DNA of 64,000 nucleotides from Areca catechu. Taxonomy: Eukaryota > Streptophyta > Magnoliopsida > Arecales > Arecaceae. Below are positions 45,242 to 56,499 of this stretch, piece by piece. Each line of letters starts with the position of its first letter. Positions within the stretch are counted from its first letter, which is position 1. The position numbers were made by a program, and so were the translations under genes. The notes below the pieces were generated by a model. That model was not told where the DNA came from. It was given only the letters and a program-made list of their open reading frames with translations, and did not search any database. The stretch covers positions 7,940,471-8,004,470 of the forward strand of contig CM038050.1 of NCBI GenBank assembly GCA_021397845.1, read 5' to 3'.

Positions 45242-47075
45242 CTATTGCCGACCTTACCGTTGTGGCCTGTAGCTATAGGTTGGTACCGGACGTCTGCCCC
45301 CTTACTCCAGAATCCTGGCATCCTCGGATCTGCAAAATAAGGTTAGAGACCCGGCCGGGATTTCTGGTGGGGGCACTTCAACGATCAAGTCAGCGAGCGG
45401 CAAAGTGGAATAGATCCACTAAGGCGGATCCCAATCGGGTCTCCATACTTAGAGGAATCCTAGATGAAGGGAAAAGTGAGAGAACGAGGAAGGATTGGTG
45501 CTCAAGTTGCTGCGACTGGGCTTACAGGACTCAATCCTGGGAGTCCTTTGGGGAGCCTTCGCCTTTGAGTCGCCCATCTCCTTGCCTCACGTGTCTGCCC
45601 TCTTGATCTCTTACCTTGCTCTTCGCCCGTGGGTGCCTTTTAGATCATTGGTTGCTTCGGTACCTCGATTCTCTACCTCAGGGGGCTTAGAGGTCAATGG
45701 GGTTCCTCGGTCGCCCTCCTGAGGTTGCTTCCTCCTATAGTTGGGAGTTAAGTTGCGAGCTTGTCTCGTCCGCCATGCTATCATAAAGGGGGGAATTAGG
45801 CGGGACCTCGATCCAGGTGCAGCTGCCCTTGGGTTTGAGATGTTGAACGCGGCCCTACCCTTCGGGGGGTTCCAAGTGTTCGATCGCAGGATTTGATACC
45901 TCGATCAGGGAGTCTCTCCTAAACTGGTGCAAACAAGATTACGCGCACCGTTACAGATCTGGGGGCGCCGTACTGGGCATGCCGTTCGTGCATGCCGGCC
46001 TCAAAAGCATCCTCGGGGCTGGCGCCCTCGGTCCTCTCGATGCTTCCATAGAGAAGGCATGATTTCGGTCGAGTTGGGCTCGACCCTTTGGGAGCCACCT
46101 GGTGAAAGAGCAGAGGCAGGCTCGACTTCGATCGAGGTGGACCCATCTGGGAGTGCCACCTAGCAAAAAAGCAGGGACATCGCTCGACTTCGGTCGAGGT
46201 GGACCTCACATGGGGGCGTCACCTAGCGAAGGAGTAGGAGTGCCTGACTCGACTTCGATCGAAGTGGACCCATCTGGGGGTGCCACCTGGCGAAGGAGCA
46301 GAGACAGCGCTCGACTTTGGCCGAGGTAGATCCCACCTGGGGGTGCCACCTGGCGACGGAGCAGGAGTGTCTGACTTGACTTCGACCGAGGTGGACCCAT
46401 CTGGGGGTGCCACCTGGCGAAGGAGCAGAGACAGCACTCGACTTCGGTCGAGGTGGACCCCACCTGGGGGCGCCACTTGACGAAGGAGCAGGAGTGCCTG
46501 GCCCGACATCGACCGATGTGGACCCATCTGGGGGTGCCACCTGGTGAAGGAGCAAAGACAGCGCTTGACTTCGGCCGAGGTGGACCCCACTTGGGGGCGC
46601 TACCTAGCGAAGGAGCAGGAGTGCCTGGCTCGATTTCGATCGAGGTAGATCCCACTTGACGAAGGAGCAGGAGTGCCTAACTCGACTTCGACCAATGTGG
46701 ACCCATCTAGGGGTGCCACCTGGCGAAGGAGCAGAGACATCACTCGACTTTGACCGAGGTGGACCCTACCTAGGGGCACCACCCAGCGAAGGAGCAGGAG
46801 TCCCAAGCTCGACTTCAATTGAGGTGGACCCCACCTGGGGGTGCCACCTGGTAAAGGAGCAGAGGCAAGCTAGACTTCGATCGAGATGGGCCTCACCTGG
46901 GGGCGCAACCTAGCGAAGGAGCAGCGATACCGAGCTCAACTCAAGGTGGGTGTGACCGTTGATCAAGCCACCTGGCAGGGGAGCTCGGAAGGGAACATGG
47001 CACGGTGCTATTTGCCTGCTTGGCTGCCAGCTGGGTCCGACGCGTGCTCCACATCAGCGATCTTGCCATATCACA
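45242..47075 (-). repeat. Right (5') LTR region of Tat element 1
   Basis: Begins TATTGCCGACC (TG changed to TA) and shares its first 190 bp or so with the left copy. The rest, including the hairpin array, has no counterpart at the left end. The outer end is not resolved and is placed before the SINE-like fragment at 47076. Confidence 0.45.
46121..46935. repeat. Alternating 62/65-bp higher-order array of hairpin-forming units
   Basis: The motif CTCGACTTCGGTCGAG or a close variant recurs at 46121, 46183, 46248, 46310, 46375, 46437, 46502, 46564, 46629, 46681, 46743, 46808, 46870 and about 46934. Steps alternate 62 and 65 bp, with one deleted unit of 52. Two unit types alternate, so the true period is 127 bp. 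The motif is a perfect inverted repeat around TTCG. Confidence 0.92.
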
Positions 47076-47206
47076 ATCGATCACAGGTTCAAGACATGAT
47101 TCACACGCGGTGACTCGATTAAATCCAGAAATTATTTTCTCGAATCCGTGATTGGTTGGATTGGATGAGAGGGGGTTTAACCCCCTATCCCTTTTTCTAA
47201 TAAAAA
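47076..47206 (+). mobile_element. Fragment related to the SINE at 6630
   Basis: Shares 'ggtgaactcgattaaatccag' (here ggtgactcgattaaatccag), a degenerate B-box-like 'aggttcaagacatgattcac', and ends in a pyrimidine stretch plus A-tract. It sits at the junction between the two Tat elements. The similarity is partial, so it may be a different SINE subfamily. Confidence 0.45.
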
Positions 47207-47212
47207 AATATA

Positions 47213-48250
47213 TTAACTACTGCTGCACCTCTTCAAGTTGATCAAGCGATCTATGCTCGAGTTAGATTGAGCTCTTGAAGATCTTCAAAAGGTGGGCCGA
47301 TATTTTGCTAAGAAATTTGGAAATAGTTTGATTTCATTCTTTGACATGTAAAAAGTCCTCGACATTGAAGAACTGGTGGGATTCTTCAGCGGAATGATAT
47401 TCCGATATTTAAGTCAACTTTGAGAGGGAGAACAATAAGAAGAAAATGAATAGAGAGCGAGTATTTAGAAAAGTTATCCTTGGGAGATCTCCTTAACCTC
47501 TTATTTTGAAAGTAGAGGGCCGAGTTTGTTAGGCAGTTATAGCCATTTGTGAGACTGTTACACCATTAAAAAGGTGGTTAAGTTGATTAGGCCATTAGAA
47601 GGTTAATATATAAAGTGATTTGTTAAGACATCTGTTATACTTCTTGATAATCACTTTACCAACCTTGTCGAAAGAGCTCTAACAACTTTAACATGTATGC
47701 TTGATATTAAACAAAGTTAAGAAACTTTGTATCTAGCTCAGGAGTATAATCGGTACCTATCTGATGAGTTATGTGTCTGTTTGATCAGTAGATTAGTTGT
47801 TCGATGAGATATTAAGTAACTTATGCCTTTGATGAGGGATCGACAACTTATGCCTTGTATAAGATATCAGTACCCTATATCTTGTAAAAGAGATCGGCAT
47901 CCCGTGTCTTTGTACAAGAGATCGACACTCTGTGCCTTGTACAAGAGATCGGTACCCTATGCCTTATAAGAAGAGATCACATGATAAAGATCTCTTATAC
48001 AAGATATACTGTACCTTATATAAGAGATCTTTATCATGCATATTATATAAGAGATCGGCATCTTATATCTTGTACAAGAGATCAACATCCTATGCCTTGT
48101 ATAAGAGATCGGTATATTGTGCCTTATATAAAGAATCAATATCCTGTGTCTTCTATAAGAGATCAGTATCCTGTGTCTTGTACAAAAGATCAGTACATGT
48201 GCCTTGTATAAGAGATCAGCTTCCTGTGCTGAATACCTTTCTATATAACA
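47213..48250 (-). repeat. Left (3') LTR of Tat element 2
   Basis: Matches the right LTR from 'cctcttcaag' on, through 'tgtaaaaagtc' and 'gagagggagaacaa', to the shared end 'aatacctttctatataaca'. It is about 320 bp longer than the right LTR, mostly because of the expanded minisatellite. Confidence 0.8.
47820..48235. repeat. 27-28-bp minisatellite inside the left LTR, about 15 units
   Basis: Units such as 'cttgtacaagagatcggtac' plus 'cctatgc' repeat with changes. The same unit occurs only about two to three times at 60436-60505 in the right LTR. Confidence 0.88.
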
Positions 48251-48672
48251 GGTCATCATATCATAATAGATGTCCCCTACTTTCGAGTCTGAAGTTGATT
48301 CACTTAACTCAGCTCGAAAGTACGATGAAAAGATTTTTATGAGCTTCTTATGGGGAAAAGGATAAATATATATATATTCAAATTATCGTCCCGCTGCATG
48401 ACATTAAGTATGATGCAAACTTTTCAAGAAAGTTATCATTAAGTTTAGCGGCTAGCGGTTTTTCAAAACAATATTGACCCACATCTTTTAGAGCCTGGCC
48501 CCCAGCCAATAAAGGCATTCCACATGCCAAAAGAAGACTGGCCCACACTTTAAGCCAGGGATCATGAGACATGGGTGCCCTCTAGTAGCTAGATCGGTTT
48601 GATCCGAACCATTAGAGACTATCATAAATAGCTATCCCTTCTTTCTCTTTTAATTTTTGGTCTTCTACTTTC

Positions 48673-50934
48673 TTGCCTTCATCTCTAAGAGATCCAATGG
48701 GCATCCTCTTCTTCAAGCTTCAGACCATCTATTTCCAGAGAACTAGGTTAGTCTCTTCTTCCCTTAGTCTCCCATTAGTAACCATAGCTCTTAAGGAGAT
48801 GGGAGCCATTAGGAAAGTGAAGGTCATAAGAGCAAACTCCATCGAAATCATAGTGCATATCAATCTAGTTGAGGAGGAGCGCTTTGCTTCTCCTACTATT
48901 GCTGTTATTATTGCTACTCCTGCTACCATGAAGTGCCATAAGAGGGCTTCCTTAGGGCCTGAAATGGAGATGTTTGAGATATGCGAAGCAAACTTTAATA
49001 AGCTTGAGTATATACTCGACCTAGATGACTTTAAGATGATTGTCCCAGGTCCAAACAATATAGTAGTATCTCCTCTGCCCAGATTGTTGTCTTTCCTGAG
49101 GATGCATTCGAAGAGAGTATAAGGTTTCCTCTCCATTCTTTTAATCCCAACATTTTCGATTTTTAAATAATGACTCGACCCAGTTCTCCTCAAACAATTT
49201 TAGGGTCATCACTAGCTTCATGTTTATTTGTGATTTGTGTAAGGTAGAGCCAAGGCCTTCTCTATTTAGAGCTATTTCCATAGTGAAAACCCATCCTTAT
49301 GATAAGGATTGGTATTACTCTACTGATAGGCAAAACTGTAAGCTTGTAGAAGGCATTCATTCCACTATTAATGATGGAAGAATATGTACTTCTTCCTCTC
49401 TTCAAATCCATCAGTAAAACTTAGATCTTTTTGGGATAGTACCTGGACCCAACCCAATCGTAACAAAACTCCTTAGAAAAGAGACTTGGAGGATTTTCTC
49501 AAATTACTTAATGCCGAGATTTTGGAGTTCAAGGAGCTTCTAACTAAGCAAGCTTTGTATGTGTAGGCATTAGTTCGGTAGTTCCCAATAGTATGTTCGA
49601 TCACTTTAAGCTCTTTTCTTTTTTAAAACTTTTTTGTAATGTCATCAGATTCAATCGATCTCTTAACGATGACTCTTGTTATATTTGCAAGGATGTGAAA
49701 GGTTAACTTTGAAAAGCTTTAGCATTCTATGAAGAGAAAGAGGTCAAATGATGCTCCAGAGGCCAAAAAGACAAAGCTCGGAGAAGCTTCTACCCCAACC
49801 TCTTTTGAGAGGACTCGCACCATGGAGAGTAGCAAATCTTCTGAACTAATGGAGGCTCTAGCACCATGCAACTTCTCCTCTGATGCTTGTGGCCAAGTAG
49901 GACTTCGAAAACAGCTCGGTCAACATACTAGTAAGTTCAGTAATATCATCAGGGATTCCTCAATTTCCTCCATGACTAGTCAAGGTGAACATTTCTTTAG
50001 GTGCTCGAGAGAAATACGTTATCTTCCATGAGGAGTTAAATGTAGATGAATCTTTCCATGGTGACTCTAAACTTGCCAAAAAGCTTTTGGATATGATTTT
50101 GCTTCCTGCGGATAGGAGAGAGTAGGGAACACATTGACTCTCCCAAGTATTCGATGATAGTTGTCTTGGGATTTATTGAGTAATCTCCTATTACCTTATT
50201 TCCTTTTACTTCTCTTGCTTTGATTCTTCCTTAATCCTTTTATTTCCTTTTCTATTCTAGCTTTTTTCAAACATCACTCATCTCAAGCATTACATTCTTT
50301 CATTTGATGAGCTGAAGGACTTAAATAAAAAATTATTGAAGGTCAGAGAAGAGGCTAAGAAGGTCGTTGATGAAGTGAAAGCAGTTAATATTCGAGTAAA
50401 CGCTACAAAAGCTCTGAGAAGTGTAGCAAAGGTCAAAAGAGATGTTGTAGTGGCCCAAAGAAAGATAGCCGAGGCTAAAAATATAAAACTGAAGGTTGCA
50501 ACCTTCATAGAAATAAACAAGTTGACAACCAATCTCTCCCGCTCCAATAAAGAGAGAAAGAAGCTTCAGGAAGAGAAAAAAAGTTAGAGGAGCTTGCGGG
50601 GTCCAAGAAGAAGGCCGTGAAGAAGTACAAGTCATTTGACAAGTTTGCGAATGACATGGTCGATGAGTCTTTGAGAGTTTTCTTTGTAGGATTTGAGGAC
50701 TATGAGAAAAAGATAAAAGAATTTCTTTCGGACTTCAATACTGCTCTCCTCATTCCAAGCATCAGCACCTCAAAGGAAATAGCAACAATAGTTAAGGATG
50801 CTGCTGCAAATGTCAGTGCCTCTAACGAGGATCTCCCTCTAATCATTTCTGCAACAATCACTATAGTTAAGGTGCTAGAGATAATAGCAAATGCCCAGCC
50901 AAAAGCCCTAGTCGAGCAGGCAGAAAAAGTATGA
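48673..50934 (+). pseudogene. Antisense ORF of Tat element 2
   Basis: Plus-strand coding relic in the same place as the antisense ORF of Tat element 1. Readable parts are an N-terminal block (48673-49122), a basic Ser/Thr block beginning MKRKRSNDAPEAKKTKLGEA (49729-50031) that resembles a bipartite nuclear localisation signal, a long Lys/Ala/Glu-rich coiled-coil segment (50336-50587), and a C-terminal block starting YKSFDKFANDMVDESL (50617-50934). The last parallels FRAFQEFKDEVHEAAMDSF in element 1. Frameshifts separate the blocks. The function of such ORFs is not known. Confidence 0.6.
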
Positions 50935-52227
50935 GGGCTTCTTTCCCTGCATTTTATTATCCTTCCTTTTCTTCTTATTAGCTTGTATCTCTCTGATTAG
51001 GAGTTCAAAACTTCTTTTGTTTTGTAAAAAAAATGTTCGGATCAATAAAACCAATACTTTCTAAATTAGTGTCTTCTTCTTCTTTCATTTTTTTTGATGC
51101 TTTGGAAATACATGTAGCAATACGGTGAGTATGAAATTACTTGCCATGCTTGTGGTAACTTGGTGGCTTTTATCATAGATAAGGCTATACGGTGAGTAGC
51201 CAAAAGGTTCATTTCATAGATAAGGCTATACGTTGATGCTTTAGAAATACATGTAGCAATATGGTGAGTATGAAATTACTTACCATGCTTGTGGTAACTT
51301 AGTGGCTATTTTCATAAATAAGGCTATCAACGTGTTGTCTGTACTCGGAGAGTAGCTCAAAGTTTCTCGAAGACATCAAAAAAGAGCTTGGCGATCCTTC
51401 ATCAGTGATCAACTTGATAAAATATGTACCTGAGAAAGAGGTTGGTAATTTTTCGAAGACTTCTGCTGAGGTTCATGAAGTTGAAGTTGCACGGACAGTA
51501 GTTAGAAGGTTCATTTCAATTGCTGAGAACACCAAGATTTTTTTTCCTTCAAACTAGGCTTCAATGGATGTATCTGGAAAGTAAAAGAGTTATATCCAAA
51601 TATGAATCAAAATTTTCTTACTCAGATAGACTTGGATGCTCAATTCTTGATGAGGAGGTGATGAGAGGAGACTGACCTCTTTTGTGGAAGCTGCTCATGC
51701 CATTCTAGATATGGGAGGAAGAATAGCTGATAATAACTTATTAGTCAAAGATGATCCTCTTTCGAAGGCATCAGATGATAAGAAGCGTTAAAGCTCTAGT
51801 TCTTTATATCTTAAACCTCCAAAAGCTCCAAAGTTAAAGATAATTACAAGAAGAAGATAAATGTGTACTCCTCTTTTCTTTCTTTTTTTTTCTTATTTGA
51901 TGTAACCCATAGGGATGAAAATACTTCTAACTTTGTAAAAAAATAAATAAATTGAAGTTAATGGAAAGTTTCTATTCCATTCATTTTCATATCTTTAATG
52001 TTTCTATGTAGGTGACATATGCCATGCCCTGAGCTATGATAACTCGGTCTGATCACTTTTTAAAGAACACATAGACTATTCAAGTTTTTTTCGATCTCTT
52101 TTTTGAAAATGCATAGATTATTTAAACCTTTTTTGGCAACTTTGCTAAAAAAATTTGATTAGAAATGCTAGATTAGGAATATTTGATAAATAATAATTGA
52201 TAAAATATACTTAATCAAGGTTGAAGC
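50935..52227. other. Decayed interior between antisense ORF and solo LTR
   Basis: Contains a short tandem duplication around 51107-51330 (two copies of a segment with 'acatgtagcaatacggtgag') and a plus-strand coding-like stretch from 51350 to 51860 with stops. I cannot assign a domain; it may be a further part of the antisense ORF. Confidence 0.4.
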
Positions 52228-54054
52228 TGAAGGTGAAAGCACCTACACCAAGCATACAATATACAGAAAAACAGGGCAGAAGGAATGCATTTTAAAATAA
52301 TTTTAAAGCATGCACAGTGAAAAACTCGGTAGATAGATCTAAACGTCTACCGATCTGCTTGCAATAGGATCTAGCATAATAACCTATGCAACATAACATC
52401 AAAGCAAGAGAGGAACACAAATATAAAAGTACCATACCTTTATACAGAGAGAAGCTGTGGAAGGAGGAGGGTGCTCGAGCCATACACGTGTCTAGCCTCT
52501 ACAGGAAATCAACATCTGGGCTCGACTCTGATCAACTCTCTCGGGGTGCTAGCTCTTCGAGATCCTTGGGCCGATCTTCTTCTCCCGGGAAGACTAGGAG
52601 GAGAGCAGGAACCCTTTCCCAAAAGACTCTCTTCCCAAGACCTAGCTTGAATGCTAGGTTTCTCACACCCAATCCCAAAACCTCTCACAACCCTTCTCTA
52701 TCTTCCTCTCTCAAAGCTTTTCTCAAAAAATTTGTTGCAGCCACAGAAATGATGTTCATTTGTAGGGGCAACAGGGAGAGGGAGAAAGTGGAAGGAGGAG
52801 AAATGAGGAGAGAGAATGAGGGAGAGGATCAAGGTCATACCAAATGGGTCCAACCCAAAGAGGTAAGTATGACTATCATACATATATACTTGGAGCCAAA
52901 ACTAGTTTGAATTCGAAATTCAAACTAGGTCAAAACTTAACCCAAAATCCTCTAAAAAATCTTTCCAGAATTCTGCTCGTCATAGGAAGTGTCGACTCAC
53001 GAAAATTACCAAGTATCGATACTTCACCAAGTATCGATACCTGCAAAATTTCAAGTATCGACACTTGGAACAAAGTCAATCATATTGACTTCTGGGGACG
53101 GCAAACAATTCTCAATCGTCGATTAGCCTTAAGATCAGATAAAAATCCTCTATGGTGTGTGACCCCATAGGTTCGAACACTAAGCCGGTAGCACTGGAAC
53201 ATTTCCAGTACCAGTCAAAGTCCTCATCTAGCAATGATACCCGACGTCCAGATAGGTCGAAGATGCAGAGCACCTCACAAGAACCCCTGGTATATGGTTT
53301 CTGTATAATTCATCCCTTTGATCTCATAATGCTCAGAATGATCTAGGGTTCGACTGCTAACCCTAATTTGGTTTATTTAGATCATGTCTCGACCTCACAA
53401 GTTCTGTGACTCCTCACAAGAACTATCCTGGTCAAGGTTTTGCTAAATTGAGACATAGTGAGTCATTCACTCCAAACTATTTGGAGGGGTCAATTCCATC
53501 TTGTCCACCATCGCTCCACAAGTACTTGACTGCACCCAGAAACCTTTTATCACTGGATTAAAAATCCAGGTTGTCCGACACCAAAGTACAGTGTGTTGCT
53601 TGCAAGCTGCTATGGTGACCTCAGATCTGAGGGACACATATACCCATATCCCTTTGCAAGCAATCCTTTGGAAGAAGGGACCTCCGTAGATGGTCACGTT
53701 CAATGAAATATCATACATTTTACTTTCATGTCACACCAGTGTCTCCACACTCCTTGGTTAAGAGGACAACCAATAAATATGACATACAACAACCTACACT
53801 TGATACATTGTCATCCCATAATAATGTATCATTTGGTTGTGAACCAGTTTAAGAACTACTTGATATACCCTCTCTATATCAAACAATGCAGTTCTAAGGA
53901 CTCCATCATATAAGAGTTTATTTCAGAAAAATGTAAATATGATAAATAGTCAAAATAAATAACTTTTATTTATTAAAATAATTCATATATAAAATACAAT
54001 ATAGCACAACCATCTACAACCTAGACGATTGGCTTTGGGACACAATTCCCAACA
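52228..54054. mobile_element. Solo LTR, 1.8 kb, inside Tat element 2
   Basis: Starts TGAAGGTGAAAG and ends TTCCCAACA, flanked by GAAGC (52223-52227) and TAAGC (54055-54059), a 5-bp duplication with one mismatch. The right end 'gattggctttgggacaca' and the internal 'tatggtgacctcag' match the solo LTR at 14421-16815. The left boundary is less sure than the right. Confidence 0.65.
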
Positions 54055-54179
54055 TAAGCAAGTTGGTGTTGCTTTAATGAAGGATATCCGATCACTTCAG
54101 ATAGAAAGCATGTGATCTCATTTTATAGATGTAAGATTGTTTTAAAGAATATCTGATCATGTTGGATATAAAGCATTAG

Positions 54180-54485
54180 GATACTTGATTCAAAATTTTG
54201 GACAAGCCTGTGTCTATCCAACCATATTAGACGGAGAATACCAGAAAACCTTATCAGAACTTTAGATAAGTTTATACCTATCCAATCATATTAGACAAAG
54301 AATACCAAAATACTTGAACAGAATCCTAGGCGACCTTGTACCTATCCAACCATAATAGATAAAGAATACCAGAATACCTGATTGGAATCTTAGATAAGCC
54401 TGTGTCTATCTGACCATATTAGATAAAGAATACCAGAATACTCGATTGGAATCCTAGGCAAACCTGAATCTATTTGATTACATTA
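54180..54485. repeat. 64-bp tandem array, about 5 units
   Basis: Units contain 'gaataccagaatacctgatt', then 'taagcctgtgtctatc' and 'catattagataaa'. They are imperfect and pass without break into the 77-bp array. It lies in the slot between antisense ORF and integrase of Tat element 2. Confidence 0.75.
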
Positions 54486-55060
54486 GATAAAGAATACCAT
54501 ATTGAAGGTCAAGAAAACCTATTTCCTTTCTACGCAATCATGTGCCACTTGTCAATCTTATTGATAAAGAATACTTGATCAGAGATCGGGAAAACTTGTT
54601 TTCTTTCTATGCAATCCTGTGCCACCTGCTGATCTCATTGATAAAGAATACTTGATTGGAGGTCAGGAAAACCTGACTCTCCATGGATAACCTTGTGCCA
54701 CTTGTCGATCTCATTGATAAAGAATAATTAACTTGAGGTCGGGAAAACCTATTCCCTCCTTAGGCAATCCTATGCTACCTGCTAATCTTATTGATAAAGA
54801 ATGTCTAATTAAAGGTCGGGAAAACTTTTTCCCTTCCTAAGCAAACATGTGCCATTTGTCAATCTTATTGATAAAGAATATCTATTCGAAGGTTGAGAAA
54901 ACTTGTTCCATTCCTAGGCAAACCTGTGCCACCTGTCGATCTTATTGATAAAGAATATTTGATCGGAGATTAGGAAAACATGTTCCCTCCCTAGGCAAAC
55001 TTGTGTCACCTGTCGATCACTTTGAATAGAAATCCTGATCGAAAGTTATGGGCAATCCTT
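54486..55060. repeat. 77-bp tandem array, about 7.5 units
   Basis: The landmark 'gataaagaat' recurs at 54486, 54563, 54640, 54716, 54793, 54870 and 54947, a period of 77 bp. Each unit also has 'gggaaaac' and 'tgtgccacctgt'. The unit shares the 'gataaagaata' core with the preceding 64-bp array, so one may have arisen from the other. Confidence 0.9.
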
Positions 55061-55399
55061 TGTTGTTGTACTCGATCACTTTGAATAAAAAACTTAATCA
55101 AAAGTTATGGATAATTTTGTGCCACTCTACCTAATCACTTTAAATAGAGATAACAAAGAAATACTTTCTCAAAAAAATAAAATTTTATTGATAATATTTT
55201 TTTAGATTATTAGAATTTCAAGATTTTAGGATTGGAGTTCCATCTAAATTTTTCAAGTTATAAGCCCCTGATCTGATAACCTTTGATATTGTTATAAGCC
55301 CCTGATCTGATAACCCTAAACCCTAAATTTTTCAAGTTATATGCCCCTGATCTGATAACCTTTGATATTGTACGTGGCCCTTTCCAATTGGACAAGAGT

Positions 55400-56400
55400 T
55401 TTCCTTGCTCCAAAGGCTGTGAGACTTCACCTCGTTGAAGAACAAGATCTCCTTGTTAAAAGATTTTAGTTTTGATCTTGAAATTGTAGTATCAGGCAAC
55501 TCTTTGCTTATAAGCTACCATTATGATATGTGCCTCTCTCGGGCTTCTTGCAATAGGTTGAGATATGCTCGTCATTTTTTCTAGTTGGTGCATTCATCAT
55601 ATGCTCTTATATGATCGGATACTAATCCGATCTTCATAGGGATGGCTACCACAGCTTCATAAGATAACTTGAAAGGTATCTCACCTGTTGGGGCATAAGG
55701 AGTTGTTCGATTGGACCATAGGACATTGTCCAACTCATTAGCTGAGAGACCTTTTACTTGGTTAAGTCTGATCTTCAAGTCTTGAAGGATAGTCCAATTA
55801 GCTACTTCTATCTCCCCGTTTGTCTGTGGATGTCCCATAGACATGAATTTTTGTTCTATATACAAACTTGAGTAGAACTCACAAAACTTTTTATTATTAA
55901 ATTACATTCCATTATCAGAGATAATGAACTTGGATAGTCTAAATCGACAGATAATAGACTTTTAGATGAAGTCCCGAACCTTCTTCTCGATTATGTGGGC
56001 TAAGAGCTTGGTTTAGGTTCACTTTGTAAAGTTGTCAACTGTAACTAGTAGATATTTTTTTTGCCTTTTGCCTTTGGAAAGGATCCGAGGATATCAATTC
56101 TCTACATGTTAATTGGTCATAAAGCTAAAATTTGAGAGATTAGTACTAATAGTTTTCTTTAAATATTAGCAAATCTTTGGCATCGATCATATTTTTAGAC
56201 AAAGTCCATGGTATCTTCTATAATGGTGGGTTAGTACAATTTTTGTCTGAGAACTTTATAGGATAATGATCTCCCTCTAATGTGACTGTCATATATGCTT
56301 TCATAAACTTCTTGAAGTGCATATTCAATTTCTGAAGGGCATAGACATTAGAGTACAGCCATTGTAAAAAAACTTCTTATAGAGTTGTCTATTTAGAAGG
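55400..56400 (-). pseudogene. Integrase relic of Tat element 2
   Basis: The clearest block is 55865-55581, with FMSMGHPQTNGEIEVANWTI (the conserved HPQTNGQ motif with Glu replacing Gln), then KGLSANELDNVLWSNRTTP and PFKLSYEAVVAIPMKIGL. The N-terminal zinc-binding part and the catalytic Asp residues lie in frameshifted sequence to the right. Confidence 0.75.
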
Positions 56401-56499
56401 ATATACTATAAGTCTTGTCGCCTGATCCCCCAAGCTTGCCTCTCTTAGCTAGGAGCTCTCCCTTATTAAGGAAGTTGATGAGTGGATTGATCCAGCATG

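Larger units (their letters stand above)
34129..47075 (-). mobile_element. Tat-lineage Ty3/gypsy retrotransposon no. 1 (decayed, with antisense ORF)
   Basis: On the minus strand the order is gag-protease (45156-43133), RT/RNase H (about 43114-41480), second RNase H (about 41446-40850) and integrase (about 40850-39761), then a repeat array and an ORF on the opposite strand (34494-38919). The second RNase H and the antisense extra ORF beyond integrase are hallmarks of the Tat group. A terminal block of about 200 bp is shared by 34129-34330 and 45242-45430 in direct orientation, beginning TGTTGCCGACC on the left, and is taken as the LTR start. The left LTR seems largely lost. The right one may run to about 47.0 kb. 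Element ends are approximate. Confidence 0.8.

Noticed and set aside
46102..46913. Many overlapping frames on both strands with repeated Pro/Gly/Ser-rich peptides
   Set aside because: They are by-products of the 62/65-bp tandem array; the same repeat is open in several frames at once, which a real gene would not be.
47932..48342. 136-codon plus-strand frame with repeated Tyr-Lys-Arg-Ser
   Set aside because: It is the LTR minisatellite of Tat element 2 in translation; a similar frame is open on the other strand.
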